Origin: Vesta saturnalis
Taxonomy: Eukaryota > Arthropoda > Insecta > Coleoptera > Lampyridae
Direction: 5' to 3'
DNA: 64,000 bases
Assembly (NCBI GenBank): GCA_036346205.1
Contig: JARFJB010001355.1
Coordinates: 3,246,501-3,310,500, forward strand
A model generated the notes under the pieces. That model saw only the letters and a program-made list of their open reading frames with translations. It ran no database searches and was not told the DNA's origin. Made by a program: the position numbers and the translations under genes. Of this stretch, positions 15,086-25,116 are shown in pieces (the stretch's first letter is position 1; each line of letters starts with the position of its first letter).

Positions 15086-15890
15086 TATAACCATCGCAAT
15101 ATGTAGATATAGAAGGTTATGCAATCGACCTTTATTTTCACTATCGCTAAATCGACTTATTAGCTATCATTTTACAACTTTTGGCCAAGTTCGGATATCA
15201 TGTCTGGATGTCTGTGTGTGGATGTATGTTAGTATCCACGATAACTCCATAACGAAAATACCTATGCAGTTAAAATTTTGTATTATTAAGCTTAGTTTCA
15301 TTTGGCTTAGAGCTGATTAGATTTTAGAAGAAATCCAGAGGCGGAGAGGGGGGTTTATTAGGGGCAGCTGCACATTTCAAAGATATAAAAATACCTAGAT
15401 ATAGATTTATTAATAAATTAATATTAGTCAAGTTGCTTTGGTATGTGTGAATCCTTGCGATATTGCAGGCTCACGTTCCATTAATATAAGTAATTTGATT
15501 GTAATCTCATTATATTTAGGATTTACATCAGTTCTACATACATAAAGACAAAATTTACATCCATTGGGGCTTGAATCTCGACAGCGCAGTTGGTAGCGCC
15601 GTACTCTATCAAAGTACAGGACGTAGGTTCAAATCCTAGTCGAGGTAAACTTTTTATTTATGTATTTAATAAAATTATTAATAATTTTAATTACCTATAT
15701 ACAGACCTTAAAAATTTCAATTAATTATGTTCTATACAATTTTTTGATATGGCGCGTAATTTAACAACAAAAAAATTTCTAAATTTAATTGTTAATTCAA
15801 ATTATTTCATTATCTGAATAACGATTAATTTTACAAGAAAAAGTGCCGACGTACTTTTTAAAGAAAATTTAATTTTGCATAAAAAGATTT
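15085..15890. repeat. Left arm of a large imperfect inverted repeat, interrupted at ~15412-15692
   Basis: Bases 15085-15412 and 15693-15890 together align, inverted, with 16310-16865. Matching words include GGTTATGCAATCGAC, GTATCCACGATAACTCCA (against GTATCCATGATAGCTCCA), TTCAAAGATATAAAAATACC and AAAGAAAATTTAATTTT. The arm is split by ~280 bp that contain the tRNA-like sequence; TACCTAGATATA before and TACCTATATA after look like a target-site duplication. No transposase lies between the arms. Confidence 0.75.
15575..15647 (+). tRNA. tRNA-like sequence, possible tRNA or tRNA pseudogene, anticodon loop CTATCAA
   Basis: Folds as a cloverleaf. The acceptor stem is ATCTCGA/TCGAGGT with one G-T pair, the D stem GCGC/GCGC, the anticodon stem GTACT/AGTAC with a 7-base loop CTATCAA, the T loop TTCAAAT closed by TAGG/CCTA, and the discriminator A. 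Pol III box A (AGCGCAGTTGGTAGCGC) and box B (GGTTCAAATCC) are recognisable, and a TTTTT terminator follows at about 15652. Oddities: position 8 is C instead of T, the outer T-stem pair is G-G, and the anticodon would be ATC (Asp codon GAU), which is not the usual Asp anticodon GTC. It lies inside an insertion within an inverted repeat. A degenerate or retroposed tRNA is more likely than a working one. Confidence 0.45.
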
Positions 15891-16309
15891 TAATGTAAAG
15901 CGAAATAAATGTAAAAATTAAATAAATGTGATTGAAAATACTGAAGGTGTATTATCGATTTTTTATAGAATCGGGCGGCTTTGGAATTATTTTTCTTGTT
16001 AGACAGAGGTTAACAGACATCTAGATGCTAACTTTAAACAAATGAAATAATTTTAATTATAATTTTTTTAGGATAACTATGCAACCTCTTTTTTATTTAT
16101 TATTTTATACGTTCATAACGAAAACAGGCAACATTGTAGAAACAAAATAATAACCTATGTCAGATTGACGTTTAAAACTTCACGTCAGATAGAGATTAAT
16201 AGATATAAACACTTTAACTTAAAAAAAATTCCAAAGTCGCCCGCTTCTATAAGATATCAATAATACAGTTGAATCATTTTCATTCATATTTAATTAATTT
16301 TTAGACTTA

Positions 16310-16865
16310 CCTTGCGTTATCTTAAAAAACATTATAAAGAAAAGTTATGTAAAATTAAATTTTCTTTAAAAAATGTCTTCACTTTTTCTTATAAAATTAA
16401 TCATTATTCAGATATTGAAAATAATTGAACTAACACTTAAATTCTACCTTGGGAATTTATTTGGGGCTAAATTACGTGTGGTATCAAAAAATTGCATTAG
16501 AACATAATTAATCGATATGTTTAAGGTCTATATCTAGGTATTTTTATATCTTTGAAATATACAGTTGTTTTAAAAATATCTGATAAAAATCAAAAACTGT
16601 CCCTAATACACCCCCTCACTGACACTGGATTTCTCCCAAAATCTAATCAGCTTCAAGCAAAATGAAAACAAGCTTAAATACAAAATTTTAAGTATGTAGG
16701 TGTTTTCGTTCTGGAGCTATCATGGATACTACCATACATCCACACAGATAACATGGTCGATCTTGGTCAAAAGTTGTAAAATGAACCAAGTCGATTTATC
16801 AATGGTGAAAAATAGTCGATTGCATAACCTATACCTACATATGTACATGTAGGTAAGTTGTAAGG
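16310..16865. repeat. Right arm of the large inverted repeat
   Basis: Reverse complement of the 15085-15890 arm, uninterrupted. It therefore shows the state before the tRNA-like insertion: GATATAGACC is continuous at about 16530. Further partial copies of the inner arm sequence occur at about 16035-16150 and 16940-17110 (GAAATGAAATAATTTTAAT, ATTACGAAAATAGGCAACA, AGAAAATTTATGTAAAATT), so the whole 15.1-17.1 kb block is a layered repeat structure. Confidence 0.75.
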
Positions 16866-17111
16866 TAAAAAGCTTACGCAAGGTAAGTCTAATAGATAAT
16901 TAAATATCTGGTGTGGAACACCACATGACCTTCCAACCTAGAAATGAAATAATTTTAATAATATTTTTTAAGTATAATTATCCAACCCCTATTACGAAAA
17001 TAGGCAACAAAATTTTTTGATTTATTTCGCTTTACATTAAAAAACTTTATAAAGAAAATTTATGTAAAATTAAATTTTCTTTAAAAAATACATCTACACT
17101 TTTTCTTTTAA

Positions 17112-19360
17112 ACTAAAAGATATTTCATGGTCATAGCATTGGTTAACAAGTTAATGGTCATAGCCTACTAACGCAATTGATTATGTCATCAAACCAAATG
17201 CACACAGCTAAAATTTTGCTGCCAGTATTTTTTTAATGTGATAGTACCATTCAAGATATTGCAGAATACTACTAAGTTCAGATTGCTATCCTTTAAGGCT
17301 GAAGAAGCAGGGGGTTGAAAATTACATACTCGAATGATAATCTAAGAATAAAAACTGATTTGTCAGCATTTTTCTGAAATATGTTTGTCAATGATTTTAT
17401 AAAATTTATCTGTTACGTTTGGGAAGCACTGTATAATTAAATGTATTGTTTGTGTGTGATAAATCTAAGAATTCACAAAAATGCACTACAAATTGAATCT
17501 GGATAGAAAATGAAAGTTTATCATATATTTTTAACTAAGCCAAGAAAATATTAAATTCATAATTAAAAACTTCACTATTTCAAAATGGTAGTGTTAATGT
17601 TTTAACTCTTACAGTGCATGTGGTATATAAAATTAGCACCTAATTCTTGACCCAACTACGGCAGTGGTACATGAAAAATACCACCTAAAGCTGTTTACCA
17701 CATTAGTGAATTTCATCAAGTCAAATGTTGCTTTGGTTAGAACATTATTTTTCAGTGTTTTTGTTGATAAATTAATATCATTTTTTCCAAAAAAATAGTA
17801 ATACATTGTATTAGTAAGTAGCATGCAATATATTATGATTTTTTTTAATAGTTTGTAAAATATTGCAATAAAATAAGTGGTATTATTTTCGTACCACCGT
17901 GCTAGTTGCAAATTATAAAAAAATATTTCTTTTGTTTTTTTTTTTTAGAAAATGACAGAACATTTTGTCGGTTTTCAGAGGTACCACTCATCATAATATG
18001 ATACTATTTATTCGTTTTCCAGTTTAAGTGTACATTTTCCGTTATTGAAATAAATGCTTCGAAAAATGCATATTATGTAGTTTTATATTTTTAGTATTGA
18101 TGTGGTGGTACATAAGAGTACCTCCATTTTATTCGAAAATGTTAAGTAAAAAAGTACATAAAATAACTTTTTAGATTGTTTCATCATTGTACACACAAAC
18201 TATTAATTCCAATACAAAACGTGAATTGTTATAAACAACCCTCCACATTTTTGTAACACAATAAACGACTTCAGCATAAATTTTACCAAAGAGAAAAAAA
18301 TTCTATATCTAAACAGTTGACCTAAGTAAATAAATTTCTATTATATAATGTTTTCTTATTACTACTACATTAAATTTTATCACACAGTTTACTAAAAATT
18401 AAAAATTTCTGACATACCAGTGACCGAATCCATCTACTTAATGCAAATAGCAAAGCTACACAATAAAACACACATTACTCATATATTTAATGCATATTTT
18501 TGAGTTGGAAAACAAAACTTACTTTTAGTCAATATTTCAGTGCACAAAATATAGAATATATAAGATTTCAGTTACTGTCAAACTGAAGTTATTTATTGAT
18601 GCTTATAATACACATACGGAATGTATACAATCCCAATTCTGCTTATGCTAAATATATTGCATGTAATTAACCCTATAAAAACTAAACCTACAGGGTATAA
18701 CAAAATGTCATTTCTTCAAGACAACAGATTTTCTTCCTACTGGTCAGATGGTCAACATGCGATAACCTTGAAATTACTATTTGAAAAATTTTACAATTTT
18801 TTTTTAAATACATACAATCGATATCTAACTTCAACATATACACATCAAATCGATTGCAGAAGAAGCATAATACATTCAATGAGTTTATTTAAGAACTACT
18901 CCTTAATATTTAATCATGTGTTTCAAATAAATACTATCCTACAATCAGTCGATTATAATACTGTCCACATACAAATATAAACAATTTTAATATAATATGA
19001 ATATAATTTTTTTGTATTATAGACATAAAAACAGCTTACATCGAGATTAATTACGTTTTTTGTACTTATGAAAAAAAGTTTAAAGCAAGATTACAAAATA
19101 CGGTAAAAATTAGTAATTTCACTACAATGATGGTTAGACCTTTGGTTATGTACAATGGACAGCTTTCCTGAAACAAACCTCACATGTTATGCAAACAATT
19201 CACCTTTAAAATTATCTACATGTAGCCGATCAATCAATCAAACGATTACTACTACTATTTCTGAAAACTTCATATAATGCTACTATCAAAATGCAACAGG
19301 CAATGATTGTACATTTAAGTACATGCAAATCTATCTACAAAGAATTTACACCAATTCAAT
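17112..19360. other. No gene assigned; downstream region and 3' UTR of Snr1
   Basis: AT-rich sequence with only random-looking open frames (17633-17911, 18621-18980). The part just below 19361 is the 3' side of Snr1 on the - strand. No repeat boundary was found. Confidence 0.4.
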
Positions 19361-20712
19361 TTACCATCCAGGAGTAGTGTTAGCCAAACGACGTATTCTA
19401 CGAGTATTACGATCTTGATCACGAATTTTCTTTTCCATTTCAGCATCTGTTAACGTTTCTAAAAATGGTGACCATTGATCTGATTCACTAGCAGCTCGGA
19501 ATGGAACCTAAACACTTGGTTAATCAATGCAACTTCTCTTGAGTTAGCACAAACCTCGATTGTAGACAAAGGTGCTTCACTAAATGCATATGTTCGTTGA
19601 TGCCATGACAACTGTCCACGAATTGAATAAGCGATTGCAGTCACAAACTCACCTCCCAAACCTAACTCAGAACAAAGTTTTAACGCAAATTGCTCAGGAT
19701 TATTCTCCTTTTCAGACATATCCCACTCAACCTACAAATTATTTATGTGACAATAGCCTCGTTTAGTTCACCACAATACCTGATCAACCAATGACGTATT
19801 TCCGACGTGTATATTTAATTTAATAATAACACGTTGATCACACGAATCTTCCATAATTCCAGTTGATTCTGCTGGGAATGCTTCTAATTGTTGACGAATT
19901 GACTGTGCAATAGCAGGAACAAATGTTAGCGGATTTAAATCTAAATCATCACAAAGCACCTCTGCAAACTGTTCTGGTGCAATCATGCTTTCTGCAATCA
20001 CTCAATTACACAAATATCAACATATAGATAACTCACCATTCTTATTCCAGGTAAAGGTATCTCGTAATTTCTGACCTTCAATTTCCATATCTAACCGAAT
20101 CGGTACTAATAACTCGCCTTTCACTGAATTTTCCATATTGGATTGAGGATCAGTATCATCGAAACAGAAAGGAAATGTGCGTACCTTTTTATTTGAAACA
20201 CGATTACGATTTATAGGTGTAGCCTGTGGGACTGCGTCCAAGTGACTAGAATTTGGTAATGACGGTACCCATTGAATTGATTTTTTCGCTTTTCCTTCAC
20301 GAGGTAACGGAGGATCTGATGTATGTACAGAGACAGCTTTGTACCTAACATAAAAATGCTAAAGACGAACAGCACTCAATTAATATTAACTTACTTATCG
20401 TCATTCCCATCAATGATATCTTCGACTTCCGAAGATCTTAGTAAAGAAACGCTACTAGCAAGTACATGCTGACTTAAACCAATATCGACTAACTTCTTAC
20501 GTTCGTCATTTGTTATTGTCCTTCTAAACATTCCAGGGTATCTTTTGTAAAGGGAACCCCGGAATAATCGCAAATAGTTGCCCACCTATAGAACTTTGGA
20601 AATAATTTTTAACGTGTTTATTAATACTTACCTCAGATCCAACACAGTAATATTCACCATTTTCTTCTAATTGAAAACTTATTGGTTTGTCACCAAATGT
20701 TCTAATTGCCAT
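19361..20712 (-). CDS. Snr1: Snr1/SMARCB1 (SNF5), core subunit of the SWI/SNF (Brahma) chromatin-remodelling complex
   Basis: Six - strand exons (20712-20632, 20585-20395, 20344-20037, 19991-19780, 19731-19555, 19507-19361) join in frame through GT-AG introns of 45-50 bp. They give 371 residues, the length of insect Snr1. Residues 1 to about 110 form the N-terminal winged-helix DNA-binding domain (MAIRTFGDKP start, GNYLRLFRGSLYKRYPGM). The two imperfect SNF5 repeats follow: one from about residue 169 (VPIRLDMEIEGQKLRDTFTW) and one from about 248 (KLNIHVGNTSLVDQVEWDM). The conserved ending RRLANTTPGW is present. The protein acts in the nucleus, anchoring the remodeller to the nucleosome. The start is supported by the conserved N-terminus. 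No damage is seen, in contrast to the TE sequence around it. Confidence 0.97.
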
Positions 20713-21339
20713 TTTGCTAATTTATCAAATTTAATTAAATAAATTTACAAAATGTAAGGTTAAACCTAGCGTCGTCTTCAACACCAACTTTAGTCACAAT
20801 TCACAAAATACCCTAAATCGCAGATTCAAGATTGTCAGGCAACACATCAAACTTCTAAGCCTAAAATAATTGCACAGTTACAAAATTTTAAAATAAAATG
20901 TTCACTATTTAGATCACATGTTTCTAACAAATTTTGAAAAATGCTTTATTGACCTTGAACATTTAAAATGAAATACTTAATTCTTACAAGTAATTTATAT
21001 TTGTTTAATTATTAATGGCATCAATCATTTATGTGAAACATCTATTTATTTATAACTTTCAACCATTTTTATATTCGGTGTTACGGGGTAAGTGTATCAA
21101 CAATGTACACTCAAGATATATTTTTTATCTTTACGTGTTCTTAAAACTTGTAGTAATGTACATAAGTTCTATTGCAAAATTCAGTAATTTTGTATAAACT
21201 GTTTTATAAAATAAAACCCTTTGTACCAGTAATGATCACACAAGTATAACTAATGCACAGGATTTAGTTGAATAACTGACACCCATTGCAAAATTCTATT
21301 GATATTTTGTCATTTAAACCCTTTAACATTGACTTAATG
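20713..21339. other. Snr1 upstream region
   Basis: Non-coding on both strands; presumably promoter and 5' UTR of Snr1 next to 20712. No clear core-promoter motif was recognised. The frame at 21015-21197 is not protein-like. Confidence 0.4.
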
Positions 21340-21388
21340 TCTGCTTGTCTTATGGAATACATATACAGTAATGCCACTATAACTGTAA
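21340..21388 (+). pseudogene. RTE-like LINE reverse-transcriptase relic, first fragment
   Basis: Translates as a short run ending YSNATITV, which continues after the Harbinger insertion (26992-27073) as KLHETTGKFKVGGGVRQGD. That is the usual RTE-type reverse-transcriptase stretch before the ISPKLF motif. The reading frame is restored exactly when one copy of the TAA duplication and the Harbinger are ignored, which confirms both the LINE call and the Harbinger borders. Confidence 0.7.
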
Positions 21389-21672
21389 AGGGGCCCTTAC
21401 ACTATCAATATTACTGACAATAATATTGAAACGAAACGATAATACTGATGTATTGATGACTGGCATTGAGGAATATCTAGATTTCTTGAAATCCACCATC
21501 AATATCGTGTGAGATTGACAATATTATTGATGTGTTGTGTCTTCATCAATATTACTGTCAGTTTATCTTCTTATCAGCAATATAACCTGTTGAATTAATG
21601 TGTGTTTACAGTTGATTAGAAATAAGACTTTTAGTTAATCGTTTCGTTTTTTAATATTTAGTTCATATATAG

Positions 21673-21674
<2 letters not shown>

Positions 21675-21742
<68 letters not shown>
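21675..21742. repeat. (TA)n microsatellite inside Harbinger
   Basis: About 65 bp of TA dinucleotide in the leader of the MADF-like gene, about 30 bp upstream of its ATG. Confidence 0.95.
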
Positions 21743-21747
<5 letters not shown>

Positions 21748-22511
21748 CTAGTTAACAGTTCTATAGTAACATGGCTGAGCAATTCGTTGAAAATGACGAT
21801 ATAATAACAGAAGAAATTGTTGGTGAAGTTGAAAATTCATCAAATAATAACAGCCGTGAGTTATTACAAAAATTTATTGAGCTTTATAAAAGTTTACCAG
21901 TTCTTTGGAACTCTCGCTTACAAGAGTACAAAAACAAAGTTAGGAGAGATAAGGCACTTTCAGAACTTCTTGACTGTTATAAAAACATAAATCCTCAGGC
22001 AACAAAAGAAGATCTGAAAAAGAAAATTAATTCTTTGCGATCAAACTATCGCAAAGAGCTTAAGAAAATTTTACAGTCACAGCGTTCTGGAGCTAGTACT
22101 GATGAAGTGTACCAGCCAAGTTCTTGGGTTTTTTACACACTTAGGTTCCTTGGTGAGAGCGAACTTCCAGTGGCCATGCAAATACCTCAATCTCACAACG
22201 AAATACAGGTAAGCTAAACACAATCTTTACAATTTTCTATCATTGGTAAAATAATCACAAAACATATTCCTAGTATTTTTTGCCATTTGTGAGCTATTTC
22301 TATGTGTGTTGCCTCTTAAGGGCATGAGAGGTTCACTTGTACTACTGTCATCTATGGAAGAGTAAGTGTGATTGTTGTGAGTTGACAAAAAATTGTGTAA
22401 ACAGCAACTCGCCATAACAATTGTAGCAGCTTTTTTAGGATCCAGGAAAACTCCAAATCTTGATGCCAATATGCCAAAAGCATTTTCGACAACAACACGA
22501 GCTCTTGAAAC

Positions 22512-23165
22512 GGGACCTGATCACAACGGCCACTGATCATAACGGCCACTCCGGTTTTTGTTATTTCATAACGCCCACCTTGATCATAACGGCCACTAAT
22601 ATTATTTGATCACAACGGCCACCTTGTTCACAACGGCCTCTCTTTCAATTGATCACAACGGCCACCTTGATCACAACGGCCAATTTTACAAGTTGATCAT
22701 AACGGCCACTGTGATCATAACGTCCAATCGTACTCATTATCATAACGGCCACCTTGATCACAACGCCCACCGACTCCATAAGTGGAAATCGTCATACGAC
22801 GATGATCACAACGGCCACCATGATCACAACGGCCAACTTTACAAGTTGATCATAACGGCCACCGTGGTCATAACGTCCACTCGTACTCATTATCGTAACG
22901 GCCACCTTAATTACAATGCCCACCGACGCCAGTAGTGGAAAACATCATACGACGATGATCACAACGGCCACCATGATCACAACGGCCAACTTTACAAGTT
23001 GATCATAACGCCCAATCTTAATAATGTTCATAACAGCCACCGTGATCACAACGGCCTCCGACGCCAGTTGACAGAAACGCCCAACAACGATGATCACAAA
23101 CGGCCACTCTTAGTCGGATGATGATCATAACGGTCGCCTTGATCACGACGTCAATTTTTAAATTG
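22512..23165. repeat. Left arm of the foldback element (tandem GATCAYAACGGCCAC units)
   Basis: About 25 units in direct order, most ending GGCCAC or GGCCAA, with spacer words that recur about every 150 bp. The open frames across it (for example 22606-22935, His-Asn-Gly repeats) only reflect the repeat period and are not genes. It pairs with 24480-25116. Confidence 0.9.
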
Positions 23166-23854
23166 TAGTTCCGCCAGGACATCCTATCCTTGAGAAGGAG
23201 TATTTGGGGGAGCTGACTTTCTATCGGTACAAACACATGTAAAAGTATAACTGTACGTCTTTACCGGTAGTTTCCAATTTATATTTAAATCACAACATTA
23301 TGCAATAACAAATGTCAAATTGTTAAAATATATTGTTGTAGTCACATTGTACGTATAGCATTTAATGGACTCTTGTTGGCTAATAGCTTTTTTTCATTGA
23401 AATTAGTTTACATATTTTCTGGAGCTCCGATAGGGTTAGTGGAGCCGTACTTCATAGCTAACGCAGCTTTTTTTCGATTAAAGCGTATATCTACTCCGAA
23501 ATAAACAAAATTAAACGGAAGGATTTAAAAATATTTGGAAAAAAAATTGTACTCCATAAATATTTTCAGTATATTTAGGCAATCGAAGTACCTTCCAAAG
23601 CTTAAAAATAGGTAGCGTTAGAAATCTGAAAATATTTTAGTTGAAGAGAATGCAGCCGAGTATACCGCATTCTAAATGTTTAAATTATTATTTTGGCCAG
23701 AACTCCATAAGCTTGTAATGAACGGTGTCAGACACCCTACATGATACCTAATTTTTATCTTATCTATACGTGTTTATGCAAGTAAGATATGTATAAGGTG
23801 TTCAAACAGACTTCATTAGTCATTACTTGAAATCTTCACATTCTGACTTTCAGT

Positions 23855-24262
23855 TTACTTTCCTCTTTGATATAGAAAGACTAACAAGAGTACAATATAA
23901 CAAAACATAAAATGGGTAATAATTTTTTTATTAATTTGTGCATACATATCCAATTTAGTGCTTACAATACGCAAAAACTCTGTTATTGTGGTTCTGTCTG
24001 GAGGACAAACAGAGTAGTCTATGACATAACCTAATTCTTCGTGCGGTCTCTGATGTTGCATGTTTCTGACTTTATATTGTTCTGTACAATCTTCGCATAA
24101 CACAAAGTGCTTACATGGGAGCAACACCGTTGTTGGCACGTTTTCTTTTCAGATAATGCAAGTCGCACGATTAGATATTTGAGAGGCTTCAGGTGTGCTT
24201 TCTCTCGAATTTTCCTCTTCGTGCTCATCATCAGGTATATCTTCTACTTCTTGGATTTCATC
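23855..24262 (-). pseudogene. RING-finger protein exon relic inside the foldback element
   Basis: Starts after a plausible splice acceptor (CACATTTCAG at about 24263) and reads an acidic stretch (EVEDIPDDEHEEENSRES). A C3HC4 RING follows: the first Cys pair is CII-stop, where the second Cys is replaced by TGA, then LLPCKHFVLCEDC. Near the end CPPDRTTI stands where the family usually has CPxCR, so the last zinc ligand is lost too. About 70 residues of tail follow. Intact relatives of this RING type act as E3 ubiquitin ligases or IAP-like proteins; this copy can do neither. It may be a captured host exon or a gene of the autonomous parent element. Confidence 0.6.
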
Positions 24263-24479
24263 TGAAATGTGACGTACGTATGAGTAACTTCAATTAGGTT
24301 TCATTTACTATATGGGTAACTTACATAGGTATTTGTATAATAAAATTGATATACAGTGAAAGCATTTGTGAAGTAAGAAGTGTCAAAAAACAATTTCTAA
24401 AAAGATGTAATGAAAAAACCTTAACTACTACTTCATATTCTGGCGGAACAGACCCCAAAAGAGGGTCTAACTATTTTAT

Positions 24480-25116
24480 GAAGAACAACTTTTGGCCGTT
24501 ATGATCACGATTCGAGTAAAAGTGACCGTTTGGGATCATCGTTGTTGGGTGTTTCTGTCAACTGGCGTCGGTAGCCTTTGTGATCACGGTGGCCGTTATG
24601 AACATTATTAAGATTGGGCGTTATGATCAACTTGTAAAGTTGGCCGTTGTGATCATGGTGGCCGTTGTGATCATTGTCGTATGACGTTTTCCACTTATGG
24701 CGTCGGTGGGCGTTGTGATCAAGGTGGCCGTTATGATAATGAGTACGAGTGGACGTTATGATTACGGTGGCCGTTATGATCAACTTGTAAAGTTGGCCGT
24801 TGTGATCATGGTGGCCGTTGTGATCATCGTCGTATGACGTTTTCCACTTATGGCGTCGGTGGGCGTTGTGATCAAGGTGGCCGTTATGATAATGAGTACG
24901 AGTGGACGTTATGATCACAGTGGGCGTTATGATTAACTTGTAAAATTGGCCGTTATGATCAAGGTGGCCGTTGTGATCAATTGAAAGTGTGGCCGTTGTG
25001 AACAAGGTGGCCGTTATGATCAAATAATATTAGTGGCCGTTATGATCAAGGTGGGCTTTATGAAATAACAAAAACCGGGGTGGCCGTTATGATCAGTGGC
25101 CGTTGTGATATAGACC
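24480..25116. repeat. Right arm of the foldback element
   Basis: Reverse complement of the left arm. It contains about three copies of the ~153-bp higher-order unit, seen as a 51-residue period in the - strand frame 24505-25023. That frame is repeat translation, not a gene. It is better preserved internally than the left arm; neighbouring units within an arm are often more alike than the paired units of the two arms. Confidence 0.9.

Larger units (their letters stand above)
22512..25116. mobile_element. Foldback-type element, 2.6 kb, tandem-repeat inverted arms, 8-bp TSD CTTGAAAC
   Basis: Inserted in the Harbinger transposase; CTTGAAAC at 22504-22511 is repeated at 25117-25124, and removal restores the coding sequence. 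The termini read GGGACCTGATCACAACGG and, inverted, GGGTCTATATCACAACGG. Each arm (~650 bp) is an array of a ~16-18 bp unit GATCAYAACGGCCAC plus 2-3 variable bases. These are grouped into a higher-order unit of about 153 bp that also contains CTTTACAAGTT, TCGTACTCATTATC and CATACGACGAT. The interior (~1.3 kb) has a decayed RING-finger coding relic but no recognisable transposase. An 8-bp duplication would fit hAT or P-type enzymes; classical FB elements make 9 bp. Superfamily undetermined. Confidence 0.88.

Noticed and set aside
15575..15647. Reading the tRNA-like sequence as a SINE head
   Set aside because: No SINE body or tail follows it; the insertion ends about 45 bp after the tRNA-like part.
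17633..18980. Open frames of 92 and 119 codons between the inverted repeat and Snr1
   Set aside because: Composition follows the local AT bias, no motif, no splice or start context, no supporting neighbour.
22512..23165. Possible CRISPR-like array of short repeats with spacers
   Set aside because: Eukaryotic context, variable unit spacing, recurring rather than unique spacers, inverted second array and a target-site duplication; it is a transposon arm.
22606..25023. Long His-Asn-Gly-rich open frames (22606-22935, 24505-25023)
   Set aside because: They are translations of the tandem GATCAYAACGGCCAC arrays of the foldback arms and appear in mirror image in both arms.
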